From assembly GCF_001427525.1 (NCBI RefSeq), contig NZ_LMGU01000001.1:2231116-2295115 (forward strand): a DNA stretch of 64,000 nt. Direction: 5' to 3'. The notes under the pieces are model-generated. The model ran no database searches, was not told where the DNA came from, and worked only from the letters and a program-made list of their open reading frames with translations. The position numbers and the translations under genes were made by a program. Shown here in pieces: positions 16,854 to 25,475 of this stretch (position 1 is its first letter; each line of letters starts with the position of its first letter). This DNA is from Microbacterium sp. Root61. GTDB taxonomy: Bacteria > Actinomycetota > Actinomycetes > Actinomycetales > Microbacteriaceae.

Positions 16854-18209
16854 GTGTCCACGAGTGATGAAGAGGGGGAGCGACAGGTACCGGGATTCGT
16901 GGCCCGTGCGCTCGGCGCGTTCCAGGCGCTGCGACCTGAGACGAAGTCGGACACGATTGCGGACGACGGGAACGACATCCCTGCGATGCTCGGTGAGTTG
17001 GGTGGCTCCCTACTCGCTTCGTCGCAGGCGACGAGCGACGTGGAAGCAACACTCAATCATCTCGCCGCCCGCTACGAACGACCCGACCTGCGCATATTCG
17101 TCCTGCCGACCCTCATCCTGATAGAGGATCCGCATTCGGCGCCGGCGCAGACCGTCATCTTCCCAGCGGACCAGAATGCCCTCCGCCTCGACCAAGCGGG
17201 AGCGGTTGAGCGACTCGTTCGACGGGCGTTCACACAGACCACTCCGCCGGACGTCGTCGTTGCCGGGCTCGGCAGGATTCGGTCGCAGCCTGCTCGGTTC
17301 GGCCCCGTGCTCACCGTTGTCGGATACACGTTGCTGACCCTCGGGTTCGGGATGGTGCTGAACCCCACGGTCACGGCACTCCCCGTGTACCTCGTGCTGG
17401 GGGCAATCGTGGGCACCATCGTGCTCGTCGGCAACCGAATCGCCACTCTCTCGCTGATCCTCCCCGTCGTGACGGCCTTCACCGTGACTCTTCTCATCTC
17501 GGTTCTCGTTCGCCCGCTCGTGCACGACGACGTCCTGCGTCTCGTCGCCCCGTCTCTTGTGTCGTTCTTGCCCGGTCTCACCTTGACCATCGCGGCCGTC
17601 GAACTGACCTCTGGCCAGGTCATGGCCGGGGCGAGCCGTCTCGTGTACGGGATCGCGAGGCTCGGCCTGCTCACCTTCGGGGTATTCGCCGGCATCACGG
17701 TCGCCGGCGCTCCGCCCGCCCCTGCCACCGCGCCCACGCAGCTCGGCGCGTGGGCACCGTGGATCGGCATCGTCCTCGTGAGCTTCGGTTACTACCTGTA
17801 CTCGGCGGCGCCTCGGCGCTCGCTCATCTGGATCCTCTACGCGCTCGTCGTCGCGTATTCGGCACAACTGCTGGGCAATCTGCTCGTGGGAGCGGAGCTG
17901 TCCGGCCTCATCGGGGCGCTCATCGTGATCCCCGCCGTCACCCTCGCCGGGCGCCTCAGGGCCGCCCCGTCGACGGCGATCATGCTCACGTGCGCGTATT
18001 GGCTCCTTGTTCCGGGTGCCATGGGATTCATCGGGTTGAGCGAAGCGGCGGCAGGTACCGCCGGAGCCACGAGCACGATCCTTCGGACTTTCGGCTCGCT
18101 CACGGCGATCGCCATCGGAATGGTACTCGGGGCTGGTATGAGCCGCGATGTCATGGCCGTCAGCCGCGGTTGGCGACGAGCAGAACACAGCGAACGGAGC
18201 GACGGATGA
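16854..18209 (+). CDS. Threonine/serine exporter (ThrE family)
   Basis: A 451-residue protein with the ThrE layout. A soluble N-terminal domain of about 140 residues (LGELGGSLLASSQATSDVEATL, YERPDLRIFVLPTLILIE) is followed by about ten helices in two halves (GYTLLTLGFGMVLNPTVTALPVYLVLG, then LTLTIAAVELTSGQVMAGASRLVYG). The conserved ELTSGQxxAGASRLVYG motif of the family is intact. In Corynebacterium ThrE exports L-threonine and L-serine by proton motive force. The start is GTG 16854; the stop overlaps the AI-2E gene start by four bases (ATGA), so the two exporters are probably translated together. Confidence 0.85.
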   Translation: MSTSDEEGERQVPGFVARALGAFQALRPETKSDTIADDGNDIPAMLGELGGSLLASSQATSDVEATLNHLAARYERPDLRIFVLPTLILIEDPHSAPAQTVIFPADQNALRLDQAGAVERLVRRAFTQTTPPDVVVAGLGRIRSQPARFGPVLTVVGYTLLTLGFGMVLNPTVTALPVYLVLGAIVGTIVLVGNRIATLSLILPVVTAFTVTLLISVLVRPLVHDDVLRLVAPSLVSFLPGLTLTIAAVELTSGQVMAGASRLVYGIARLGLLTFGVFAGITVAGAPPAPATAPTQLGAWAPWIGIVLVSFGYYLYSAAPRRSLIWILYALVVAYSAQLLGNLLVGAELSGLIGALIVIPAVTLAGRLRAAPSTAIMLTCAYWLLVPGAMGFIGLSEAAAGTAGATSTILRTFGSLTAIAIGMVLGAGMSRDVMAVSRGWRRAEHSERSDG

Positions 18210-19282
18210 CGGTCGATCACGGTCAGCGGACCGTCTGGGCGGGGCTAGCCCGACCTTTCGCCACAGGTGTGACTGTCACGTTGGGCGGGCTGGCCGCGAT
18301 CGGCCTCGGAATCGCCTTCTCGAACCTCTCGACGGTGCTCATCTCGATCACCTTCGCCCTCTTCGCGGCGTTGGGCCTCGATCCGGTCGTGCGGAACCTG
18401 GAGAGGCGCGGCATCACGCGAGGGTGGGCGATCACGACGATCTTCACCGGGCTCTTGGTCGTGCTGATCGGCGTGCTGTTACTCGTGCTCCCCACCCTGA
18501 TCGGTCAGATCACGCACTTCGTGACCGACATCCCGAGGCTGATCACCGGATTTCTGCACTCGAGCACCTATGCGTGGATGGAGAGGACCTTCGGAGCAGA
18601 TGTGGGCAGCCTCATCTCGGAGATCGAGGCCTACCTCATCCATCCGCATCGGGTGGCTACGATCGGTCGCGGCGTGCTGCACGCGGGCAATACCGTCTTC
18701 GCGACCGCATCGGGACTGGTCATCGTGCTCGTGCTGAGTCTCTACTTCCTGGCGTCGCTCTCGGCGATCAAGACCGGGTTCATTCGGCTTCTTCCCGCGC
18801 GCTCGCGAGCGGGAGCGGCAGCTCTCACGGAGCAGATCACGGGTTCCGTGGGCGGCTATCTCGGGGGGATGGTCGTGCTCGCGTTCTGCAACTCGATCGT
18901 GGCATTCGTCCTGCATGTTTCGCTGAGACTGCCTTTCCCGATGTTGATGGCGGTCGTCGCGTTCTGCATCACGCTGATCCCCCTCGTCGGGTCGGTGCTC
19001 TATTGGGGGCTCGCCACCGTGATCGCACTGTTCACAGGCCCGGTCGCAGCGCTCGTCTTCGCAATCGTGTACCTCGTGTACATGCAGATCGAAGCCTACG
19101 TACTCACGCCGCGCGTGATGAGTCGGGTCATCTCGGTGCCCGGGGCGCTCGTCGTGATCGGGGCGATCGTCGGCGGGACGCTTCTCGGGCTCTTGGGAGC
19201 ACTCATCGCCATCCCTGTGACCGCGTCGCTTCTTCTCATCGCCAAACAGGTGTTCATTCCCCAACAGGACGCCAAGGTCTGA
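18206..19282 (+). CDS. AI-2E family transporter (TqsA/PerM type)
   Basis: A 358-residue multi-pass protein. Paired N-terminal helices (GVTVTLGGLAAIGLGIAFSN, LSTVLISITFALFAALGLDP) precede the family signature region LDPVVRNLERRGITRGWAI. A periplasmic stretch of about 100 residues and a C-terminal block with VVAFCITLIPLVGSVLYWG and PRVMSRVISVPGALVVIGAIVGGTLLGLLGALIAIPV, whose GxxGxxGALIAIP end is diagnostic, complete the match. Family members export autoinducer-2 (TqsA) or act as Na+/H+ antiporters in halophiles. ATG 18206 overlaps the ThrE stop. Transcription probably ends at the hairpin at 19319-19356. Confidence 0.87.
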   Translation: MTVDHGQRTVWAGLARPFATGVTVTLGGLAAIGLGIAFSNLSTVLISITFALFAALGLDPVVRNLERRGITRGWAITTIFTGLLVVLIGVLLLVLPTLIGQITHFVTDIPRLITGFLHSSTYAWMERTFGADVGSLISEIEAYLIHPHRVATIGRGVLHAGNTVFATASGLVIVLVLSLYFLASLSAIKTGFIRLLPARSRAGAAALTEQITGSVGGYLGGMVVLAFCNSIVAFVLHVSLRLPFPMLMAVVAFCITLIPLVGSVLYWGLATVIALFTGPVAALVFAIVYLVYMQIEAYVLTPRVMSRVISVPGALVVIGAIVGGTLLGLLGALIAIPVTASLLLIAKQVFIPQQDAKV

Positions 19283-19318
19283 GTCTCGCGATCAACGCCG
19301 TCCACCATCGCGGGCGAA

Positions 19319-19356
19319 CGGTCCAGCTTGCGGCCATAGGACCGCGAGCTGGACCG
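19319..19356. terminator. Bidirectional terminator between AI-2E and HdeD genes
   Basis: A stem of 15 base pairs with one G-U type mismatch: left arm CGGTCCAGCTTGCGG (19319-19333), right arm CCGCGAGCTGGACCG (19342-19356), loop of eight bases. It sits 37 bases after the AI-2E stop (plus strand) and 42 after the HdeD stop (minus strand), exactly between two convergent genes. Confidence 0.75.
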
Positions 19357-19397
19357 TGACCGTCCGAAGTCGAACGTCGAAACTCCGACGAATTCGC

Positions 19398-19958
19398 CTA
19401 TGGGCGACGCCTGCCGAAGGTGAAGGCCCGCGCGATGTTCATGACGCCGAGCACGATGAGCGCGATTCCCAGCAGCCACCACAAGATCTGCGCACCCCAG
19501 AACGGCGAGAAGAGGATCGCGATACCGGCGATGACGCTGACGATGGCGAAGAAGATCGTCCATGCCTTGGAGGAGGCATCCCCCAGCGCCGTCATGGCGA
19601 CGACACCTTCGACGATCCACACGATGCCGACGAGAATGCCGAGGAACACGGCGAGCCACATGGTCGTCTGAGCGAGGTTCATGAATGCGACGATCCCCGC
19701 GATGATGTACACGACACCGAGCACGATATGGCCGACGCGGGCCCATCCACCCTTGTGCTGCGAAAAGATGCCGAGTCCTGCATAGACGAGTCCGGCGATG
19801 ATCGCGTAGATCGCGATGATCGCCGTGACCACGATCGCTGTCTTGTTCGGCCACGCGAGAATCAGAACGCCGACGATGAGCGCGAGCACGCCGCCGATTC
19901 CTAGGGCTACGCGGATTCCGTTGGCGACCGGTGTCTGGGTTGCTGATGTCGTTGTCAT
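19398..19958 (-). CDS. hdeD: HdeD-family acid-resistance membrane protein
   Basis: A 186-residue protein with six short helices in three similar pairs (VALGIGGVLALIVGVLILAWP, GHIVLGVVYIIAGIVAFMN, AIVSVIAGIAILFSPFWGAQILWWLLGIALIVLGVMNIARAFTF). The repeated G-xxxGxxxxxxP pattern and the C-terminal G-I-xxI-xA are those of HdeD (DUF308), linked in E. coli to acid resistance at high cell density. ATG 19958 has AGGA nine bases upstream. It runs against the AI-2E gene and lies 203 bp downstream of the second LuxR-type regulator on the same strand, so it may be that regulator's target. The symbol is by family, not orthology. Confidence 0.82.
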   Translation of the reverse strand: MTTTSATQTPVANGIRVALGIGGVLALIVGVLILAWPNKTAIVVTAIIAIYAIIAGLVYAGLGIFSQHKGGWARVGHIVLGVVYIIAGIVAFMNLAQTTMWLAVFLGILVGIVWIVEGVVAMTALGDASSKAWTIFFAIVSVIAGIAILFSPFWGAQILWWLLGIALIVLGVMNIARAFTFGRRRP

Positions 19959-20161
19959 TCGGGGATGTCCTCTCTCAAACCGGCACGCACGCAGCTTGAC
20001 CAGCCGCGTGTCGGATGGGCGGCTGGGATCAGGATGACGGTTCACGCACGCTCCATACCTGACTCACGGACGAAGTTCACCCGAGCCATCACCCGCGACG
20101 TCAACCTCGATCCCTCCTCGCGAGCGATCAGGTGCGTCGGCGGAGCGTCAGCCGGTCGGGC

Positions 20162-21709
20162 TCACGCGCTCACCTCCGACACCAGCAGGTTCATCCGGGT
20201 GGCAATTCTCAGCGCGTCCCCACGCGTGGAGCAATCGAGCTTGCGGTAGAGCGAACGCAATTGCGATTTGATCGTGTTCGGCGACACGTGAAATGTCGAC
20301 GCCATGGCAGCGGTCGAATGGTGATCGAGGAGAGCGTTCAGCACACGAAGCTCGCCGGCGGTCAGGACGGGCCGCTCATCCATCTCGAAGTGGGCAAGTC
20401 CACCCACAGCGACATCGAACTCCGCAACGGCCTCCGCGGAGAGACGATCCCGGACGCGATCGACAAGCTGTCGCGGCATGATCGTGACCAGCCTTCGGAT
20501 CTCCGGCCTCCGGACGACACGGTGGATCTGAACAGCCGTCTCACGGTCGAGATCGTCAATGCGGGCCAGTTCGAGCCAACCGGACAGGAGTACGCACTCG
20601 GCGCGCTGGGCCGGCCCCAGTGCCTGATCACGGGCGAGCAGCCCGAGGTGGCTTGCTGCGTTGTCCAACTTGCCGTCACGGAGCGACAACCGGACCGTGG
20701 CGAGCCTGGTCAGCACGCCGGCATCGGAGAATTCCTCGGCAACGCGTCGCGCGGAAGCAAGATCGCCCGTCTCCACCATCGCCGTGATCGAGGAGGCTCC
20801 GACGACGTCGAACGCGAAGGATCCCTCGTGAACCGGATGCGAGTCGCGTGCCAGCCGAATCGTCTCGAGTGCGTCCTCGGGCTGCTGGCGGGAGAGGAGG
20901 GCACGTGTGCGAACCAGCAGCACGAACGGCCACGTCAGATCGAGGGAGTCATACGGCGCCAGCTCCCCCAGCGCCTCATCGAGGTTCTCGGCCATCCGAT
21001 CGACTGCGATGAAGGCTGCTGCAGTGTGTTCCGTGCTGATGCTCGCGGACACGTGCGCCGGCGTCGGAGGAGGAAGGGCGCGAGCCTCGGCCAATGTCCG
21101 CTCGGCGTCGCCCATCGCGCCGCGCAAGGCATGCGCAAGGGCAACACGGCCCAAGACGACGCGCTCCGCGTCGGCCTGGGCCGACAACTTGCCGAGTTGA
21201 CGTGCTGTGGCAAGCTCGAGGAGCGCGCGGCGCGAGTCGCCCGCAGCGAGGAATGTCGCTCCGATCTGGTGGTGGAAGTACCACAGCGGGCCATCGAGCC
21301 GGTCGCGCGACTCGATGCGAACGTTGCGTATGCGGTCTTCGAGTCGCTTCGCGTAGAGCAACGCGGCCTCGATGTCTCCGCTGGTGCGGAAGGCGATCAT
21401 CTGCGTGAGGATGACGAAGTCGACCTCTTCTGGTCGCATCGAGCGCGCGTGCTCCGTGTACATCGCCGGCTTGAAGGAACGCGTTGTGCGCGCCAGCACT
21501 GCTGTCATCGGATGCATGAGCCGCAGCACCGGGTAGTGCTCGAGGACAGAGGACGGAAGGAGTGCGATCGCCGAGATGACCTGCTCGGTGTGCGACATCA
21601 GAAGCGGCCAGATGTTGAACATGGCGACGCGAGCGATCGTGTCCGAGTCTCCCGACTCCACGGCGCGCCTGAGGTCGTCCTTCGCCTTGTCCGGATCGTT
21701 GAGATTCAC
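20162..21709 (-). CDS. LuxR-type regulator with large helical N-terminal domain, copy 2
   Basis: A 515-residue paralogue of the protein at 15300-16844, with co-linear blocks over the full length (for example VAMFNIWPLL, LERYP/LEHYPVLR, MTAVLARTTRSFKP, YDSLDLTWPFVLL). The C-terminus is a LuxR HTH: LTAGELRVLNALLDHHSTAAMA, HVSPNTIKSQLRSLYRKLDC. As in copy 1, the helical N-terminal part has TPR-like repeats and no Walker motif. GTG 21709 is the start by homology to copy 1. The gene opens away from a 273-bp region that contains a perfect inverted repeat, and precedes the HdeD gene on the same strand. Confidence 0.88.
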   Translation of the reverse strand: MNLNDPDKAKDDLRRAVESGDSDTIARVAMFNIWPLLMSHTEQVISAIALLPSSVLEHYPVLRLMHPMTAVLARTTRSFKPAMYTEHARSMRPEEVDFVILTQMIAFRTSGDIEAALLYAKRLEDRIRNVRIESRDRLDGPLWYFHHQIGATFLAAGDSRRALLELATARQLGKLSAQADAERVVLGRVALAHALRGAMGDAERTLAEARALPPPTPAHVSASISTEHTAAAFIAVDRMAENLDEALGELAPYDSLDLTWPFVLLVRTRALLSRQQPEDALETIRLARDSHPVHEGSFAFDVVGASSITAMVETGDLASARRVAEEFSDAGVLTRLATVRLSLRDGKLDNAASHLGLLARDQALGPAQRAECVLLSGWLELARIDDLDRETAVQIHRVVRRPEIRRLVTIMPRQLVDRVRDRLSAEAVAEFDVAVGGLAHFEMDERPVLTAGELRVLNALLDHHSTAAMASTFHVSPNTIKSQLRSLYRKLDCSTRGDALRIATRMNLLVSEVSA

Positions 21710-21916
21710 GCTCGTCGCCTCCGAACATCACCTCGAGACGTGAGTCGCCGCCCGAGCTGTTCGACGGCGTGCGTGGCGCCGTCACGGTGCGTACGGTGTG
21801 TCGTGGTTCGAAACGTGTAGCGATTCATGATTCTGTTTCCGGTTCCCCCCGGCGCGGTTCGCGACTCGAACCGCGTCTTGCAGCGTCGAGGTCTTCACCC
21901 CTCGCTACACCTCCTG

Positions 21917-21938
21917 TTTAGTGCAGTTCGTCACTAAA
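21917..21938. promoter_or_regulatory. Operator-like inverted repeat upstream of the second LuxR-type regulator
   Basis: TTTAGTG (21917-21923) and CACTAAA (21932-21938) form a perfect 7-bp inverted repeat with an 8-base spacer. It is AT-rich in a GC-rich neighbourhood and lies about 210 bp upstream of the start at 21709 and 45 bp past the stop of the ABC ATPase gene. Size and symmetry fit a TetR/MarR/LuxR-type dimer site rather than a terminator. Confidence 0.5.
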
Positions 21939-21982
21939 TCGAAAAACTGTGATTCGACATCACCCTCCGTGTAGTCCTTCCA

Positions 21983-23551
21983 TCACCCTTCGAAGCGAAA
22001 CGGCGTGGGTCGGGTGTGCCGATCCGGCTCTGCACGCGGACTCCGCCGCTGGAATGCCGCGATGAGTTCACGCGTGTAGGCGTGCGTGGCATCGGTGAAG
22101 AGCGCCTCGGTCGACACGGTCTCCAGGATGCGACCACGCTGCATCACAGCGACGCGATGAGCCAGTTGCCGCACCACGGAGAGATCGTGCGAAATGAAGA
22201 GGTAGGACACCCCCGTACGTTCCTGCAACTCGATGAGCAGGTCGAGGATGCTCGATTGCGCACTGGGGTCCAACCCCGAGGTGGGCTCGTCACAGACGAC
22301 GATCGGCGAGAAGCCGGCGAAAGCGCGCGCGATCGCGACCCGCTGGCGTTGGCCGCCCGACAGCTCGAACGGCACCCGGTCGAGGACGTCGAAGGGCAGC
22401 CCGGTGCGATCGACGAGTTGCTCCGGAGTTGTGTCGCCCTGCAGCAGCTGGATGGCACGGTGCAACGTCCTGCGCACCGTCCGCCGGGGGTTGAGGGAGC
22501 CCTCGGGGTTCTGGAAGACGACCTGGACCGGCCGCGGCGATGGCGGTGCATCTATCGCAATCGCCCCCTCGTACGACGTCAGGCCGGCGACCACTCGCCC
22601 GAGCGTCGTCTTACCGCTTCCCGTCTCTCCGATGATGCCCAGCGTTTCGCCCCGTCCGAGCCGCAGATGGATGTCGTCAAGTGCGGTGTGCGATCCGTAG
22701 CGCTTGTTGAGGCCGGAGGCGACCAGAATGGGCGGCGAACCCGGATGCCTCCACGAGCCCATGACCCCGTCCATCGTCGGGATGTCGGCAACGAGCGTCC
22801 GCGTGCGGGCATGTGAGGGTTCGCGGATGAACCGAGCGGACGCCGTGGTCTCCAGCAGGTGACCGTTCTCAAGCACACCCACGCGATCGCAGTGCGAAGC
22901 GACGATCGGAAGGTCATGGCTGATGATCAGGCTAGCGAAACCGAGTTCAGCCTGAAGCCGACCGATCAACGCCAGGACGTCGGCCTGCACGATGCTGTCC
23001 AACCCCGTTGTGGGTTCGTCGAGAATGAGCAGGCGGGGCTTCGCGGCGAGCGCCATCGCGATCACGACGCGTTGCTGCTGCCCGCCGGAGAGCTCGTGCG
23101 GGTACCGGCGCGCCAGTTCCTCGGGGTCGTCCAGGCCGACTTCGGCGAGTGATCCCACCGCAGACAGGTGGGACCGCCTGCGACCCTCGCCGCGCAGGCG
23201 GTGCGATTCGGAGACTTGCGCTCCGATCGTGGACGTCGGGTTGAGCGCACCGGCCGGTTCCTGATAGACGACTCCGATGTCGTGGCGGCGGTACCGGCGC
23301 AGCGCATCGCGGTCGAGGGCGACGAGGTCGTGTCCCGCAACCTCGAGACGTCGAGCGTGCATCTCCGCGCCTCGTGGGAGATAGCGCGTCAACGCGAGCG
23401 CGATGCTGCTCTTGCCTGAACCGGATGCGCCGACGAGCCCGAATGCCTCGCCCTCTTCGATCTCGAAGTCGAGGTCATGGACGGCTCGGTGAAGCTGCCC
23501 GTGGACCAGATGGTCGATGCACAGACCTCGAACCTTGACGACGGCACTCAT
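21983..23551 (-). CDS. Dipeptide/oligopeptide ABC transporter, fused double ATPase
   Basis: A 522-residue protein with two complete ABC ATPase domains, a DppD-like N-terminal and a DppF-like C-terminal half. Domain 1 has GASGSGKSS, LSGGQQQRV and LLILDEPTTGLD; domain 2 has GETGSGKTT, LSGGQRQRVAIARAF and IVVCDEPTSGLD, so both sites look catalytic. Such fused Dpp/Opp ATPases power import by permease pairs like the two upstream. ATG 23551 overlaps the stop of the DppC-like gene by four bases. It is the last gene of the importer operon; its cargo is not evident. Confidence 0.92.
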   Translation of the reverse strand: MSAVVKVRGLCIDHLVHGQLHRAVHDLDFEIEEGEAFGLVGASGSGKSSIALALTRYLPRGAEMHARRLEVAGHDLVALDRDALRRYRRHDIGVVYQEPAGALNPTSTIGAQVSESHRLRGEGRRRSHLSAVGSLAEVGLDDPEELARRYPHELSGGQQQRVVIAMALAAKPRLLILDEPTTGLDSIVQADVLALIGRLQAELGFASLIISHDLPIVASHCDRVGVLENGHLLETTASARFIREPSHARTRTLVADIPTMDGVMGSWRHPGSPPILVASGLNKRYGSHTALDDIHLRLGRGETLGIIGETGSGKTTLGRVVAGLTSYEGAIAIDAPPSPRPVQVVFQNPEGSLNPRRTVRRTLHRAIQLLQGDTTPEQLVDRTGLPFDVLDRVPFELSGGQRQRVAIARAFAGFSPIVVCDEPTSGLDPSAQSSILDLLIELQERTGVSYLFISHDLSVVRQLAHRVAVMQRGRILETVSTEALFTDATHAYTRELIAAFQRRSPRAEPDRHTRPTPFRFEG

Positions 23552-24435
23552 CGGCGAAGAACCTCTTTGAGGTTGTCGCCGATCAGAGTAATCGAAACGA
23601 CCAATGACGCGATGGCGAGAGCGGGGAAGGCGAGCGTCCACCATGCGCCCTGCAAGTAGGCCCGATTCTCATTGACCGCCAGTCCCCAATCGGGCGATGG
23701 CGGTGCTGCGGCGAGCCCGAGGAAGGACAGGGACGCGGCGACGAACACCGCGGCGGCGACGGTGACAGTCGCCTGCACGAGCGCTTGCGGCCAGACATTG
23801 GGGAGAAGTTCTGTCAGGAGGATCCGGCCGCTGCCTTCGCCCTGCGACCTGGCGGCGGGCACGTAGTCCTTCCCCATGTCCACGAGGACTGCGGCACGCA
23901 CCACCCTGGCGATTCCCGGCGCGAAGAGCACCCCGATCGCGAAAGCGAGCACGGCGGGGCTGCTGCCGAATGCGCCGACGATGATGAGCAGGAAGAGGAC
24001 GGCGGGCAACGCGACGAACACATCGAACACCCGCATGAGGAGCTGATCGACCCAGCCGCGATGAAAGCCCGCAACGAGGCCGAGGGAGGTTCCGAGTACC
24101 GTCGCCAGTGCCGTTCCCAACGGACCGATCAGGAGTGCGGATTCGGCGCCGGCAAGCACGCGAGCGAAGACATCCCGACCGATGCGATCGGTACCGAACC
24201 AGTGCTCGGCGCTCGGCGGAGCAAGCCGCGCTCCGGTATTGATGAACGGATCGATGTCGAGCCAGCGCCAGCCGATCGCGACGGCCATCCACCATACGAC
24301 GATGATCGCGCTGAGGGTGAAAGTGGGTCGCGTCAACAGTGCCGGCCACGCCCCCCGCAGGCGAGGGTGTGCGAAATCCTCCTCGCCGCCCTGGCTGGCG
24401 CCCCCACTCTCAGCCGGCGAGGAGTCGAAGGACAT
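23548..24435 (-). CDS. Dipeptide-type ABC transporter permease (DppC-like)
   Basis: A 295-residue inner permease. A Ser/Gly-rich cytoplasmic N-terminus precedes the first helix (FTLSAIIVVWWMAVAIGW), the DppC-typical HWFGTDRIGRDVFARVLAGA, five further helices, and the EAA-like loop with GEGSGRILLTELLPNVWP. ATG 24435 shares one base with the DppB-like gene stop (TGATG) and the stop overlaps the ATPase start, so the subunits are translationally coupled. Together with the DppB-like partner it forms the membrane channel of a peptide, nickel or related solute importer. Confidence 0.9.
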   Translation of the reverse strand: MSFDSSPAESGGASQGGEEDFAHPRLRGAWPALLTRPTFTLSAIIVVWWMAVAIGWRWLDIDPFINTGARLAPPSAEHWFGTDRIGRDVFARVLAGAESALLIGPLGTALATVLGTSLGLVAGFHRGWVDQLLMRVFDVFVALPAVLFLLIIVGAFGSSPAVLAFAIGVLFAPGIARVVRAAVLVDMGKDYVPAARSQGEGSGRILLTELLPNVWPQALVQATVTVAAAVFVAASLSFLGLAAAPPSPDWGLAVNENRAYLQGAWWTLAFPALAIASLVVSITLIGDNLKEVLRR

Positions 24436-25475
24436 CAGCGCTGCCCCGTGAAGCGCACGCGGGGATCGATGAGGGTGAAGGCCACGTCGGCCATCAGCAA
24501 TGCGAGCAACGAGATGAGTCCGGTGATCATCACCCCGGCGGCTAGGACGAAGGTGTCCTTCCTCTGCGTGGCAGTGACCAGCAGCTCTCCCAGACCGGGA
24601 TAGCCGAACAGGGTTTCCACGACCGCGCTTCCGCCGAGGAACGCTCCGAGGTAGATACCCAGGAGCGCAACTGTCGGCACGAGGGCATTGCGTGCAACGT
24701 GACGACGGAAGAGCATTCCACCGTGGACGCCCTTGATCACGGCGGTCCGGTAGAACTGCGATCGTGTCGCCTCGATGACACCCGCGCGGGTCGTGCGCGC
24801 GAGAACGGAAAGCGATCCCAGAGCCAGGGTGATCGCCGGCAGCGTCATCGCCCGCAGCTGCGGCAGGAATCCCGCCCCGACCCCGTCGCTCGATTGAACC
24901 GGCAGAACGGGGAACACGACGGCGAAGGTGAGGAGCAGTATCACTCCCACGACGAACTCCGGCACGGCGGCCAGCGCCATCAGCGCGACGGTGAAGCTCC
25001 GATCTCCACGTGAACCTTCCTTGCGTGCTTGGAGCACGCCGACCCCTATCGCCAGCGGCACGAGGATTGCGAACGCGAACAACCCCAGCATGACTGAGTT
25101 CGCGAGCCGGCCGAGTACGAGGTCGAAGACCGGGACCCCGTAGACGACACTCGCCCCCCACTGCCCGGCAAGCAGTCCGAAGAACCACGAGGCGTATCGA
25201 TCGATGGGGGCGCCATCAAGCCCATGGGCAGCGTTCCACGCGAGGACCTGATCGGCGGTGGCATAGGGCCCGAGCGCATTGCGACCCGGGTCCCCCGGAA
25301 CGACCTGGATCAGCACGAAGACGAGGACCGAGACGACCAGCATGACCAACGGGATCTGCACGGCCCTCTGCACGATCATCCTCATGGATCGGCGGTGTCG
25401 CGCCGGCAGTCTCGTGGGTCGCGGCGCCGGGACGACGCCGTCAGCGATATTCGGCCGTCCGGACGTGGGCGTCAC
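24435..25475 (-). CDS. Dipeptide-type ABC transporter permease (DppB-like)
   Basis: A 346-residue permease from GTG 25475, chosen because that codon overlaps the stop of the substrate-binding protein as GTGA; ATG 25385 would give 316 residues, nearer the usual DppB length. Visible features are the first helix IPLVMLVVSVLVFVLIQVVPGDP with the GDP motif, the channel helices, the EAA loop near TAVIKGVHGGMLFRRHVARNALVP, and the conserved GYPGLGELLVTATQRKD. The extra ~30 residues at the N-terminus are Arg/Pro-rich and may not be translated. Operon order is SBP, DppB, DppC, ATPase. Confidence 0.88.
   Translation of the reverse strand: MTPTSGRPNIADGVVPAPRPTRLPARHRRSMRMIVQRAVQIPLVMLVVSVLVFVLIQVVPGDPGRNALGPYATADQVLAWNAAHGLDGAPIDRYASWFFGLLAGQWGASVVYGVPVFDLVLGRLANSVMLGLFAFAILVPLAIGVGVLQARKEGSRGDRSFTVALMALAAVPEFVVGVILLLTFAVVFPVLPVQSSDGVGAGFLPQLRAMTLPAITLALGSLSVLARTTRAGVIEATRSQFYRTAVIKGVHGGMLFRRHVARNALVPTVALLGIYLGAFLGGSAVVETLFGYPGLGELLVTATQRKDTFVLAAGVMITGLISLLALLMADVAFTLIDPRVRFTGQR

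Noticed and set aside
18206..19282. Claiming that the AI-2E family gene proves autoinducer-2 transport
   Set aside because: No luxS or lsr genes are visible and many members of the family have other cargo such as ions.
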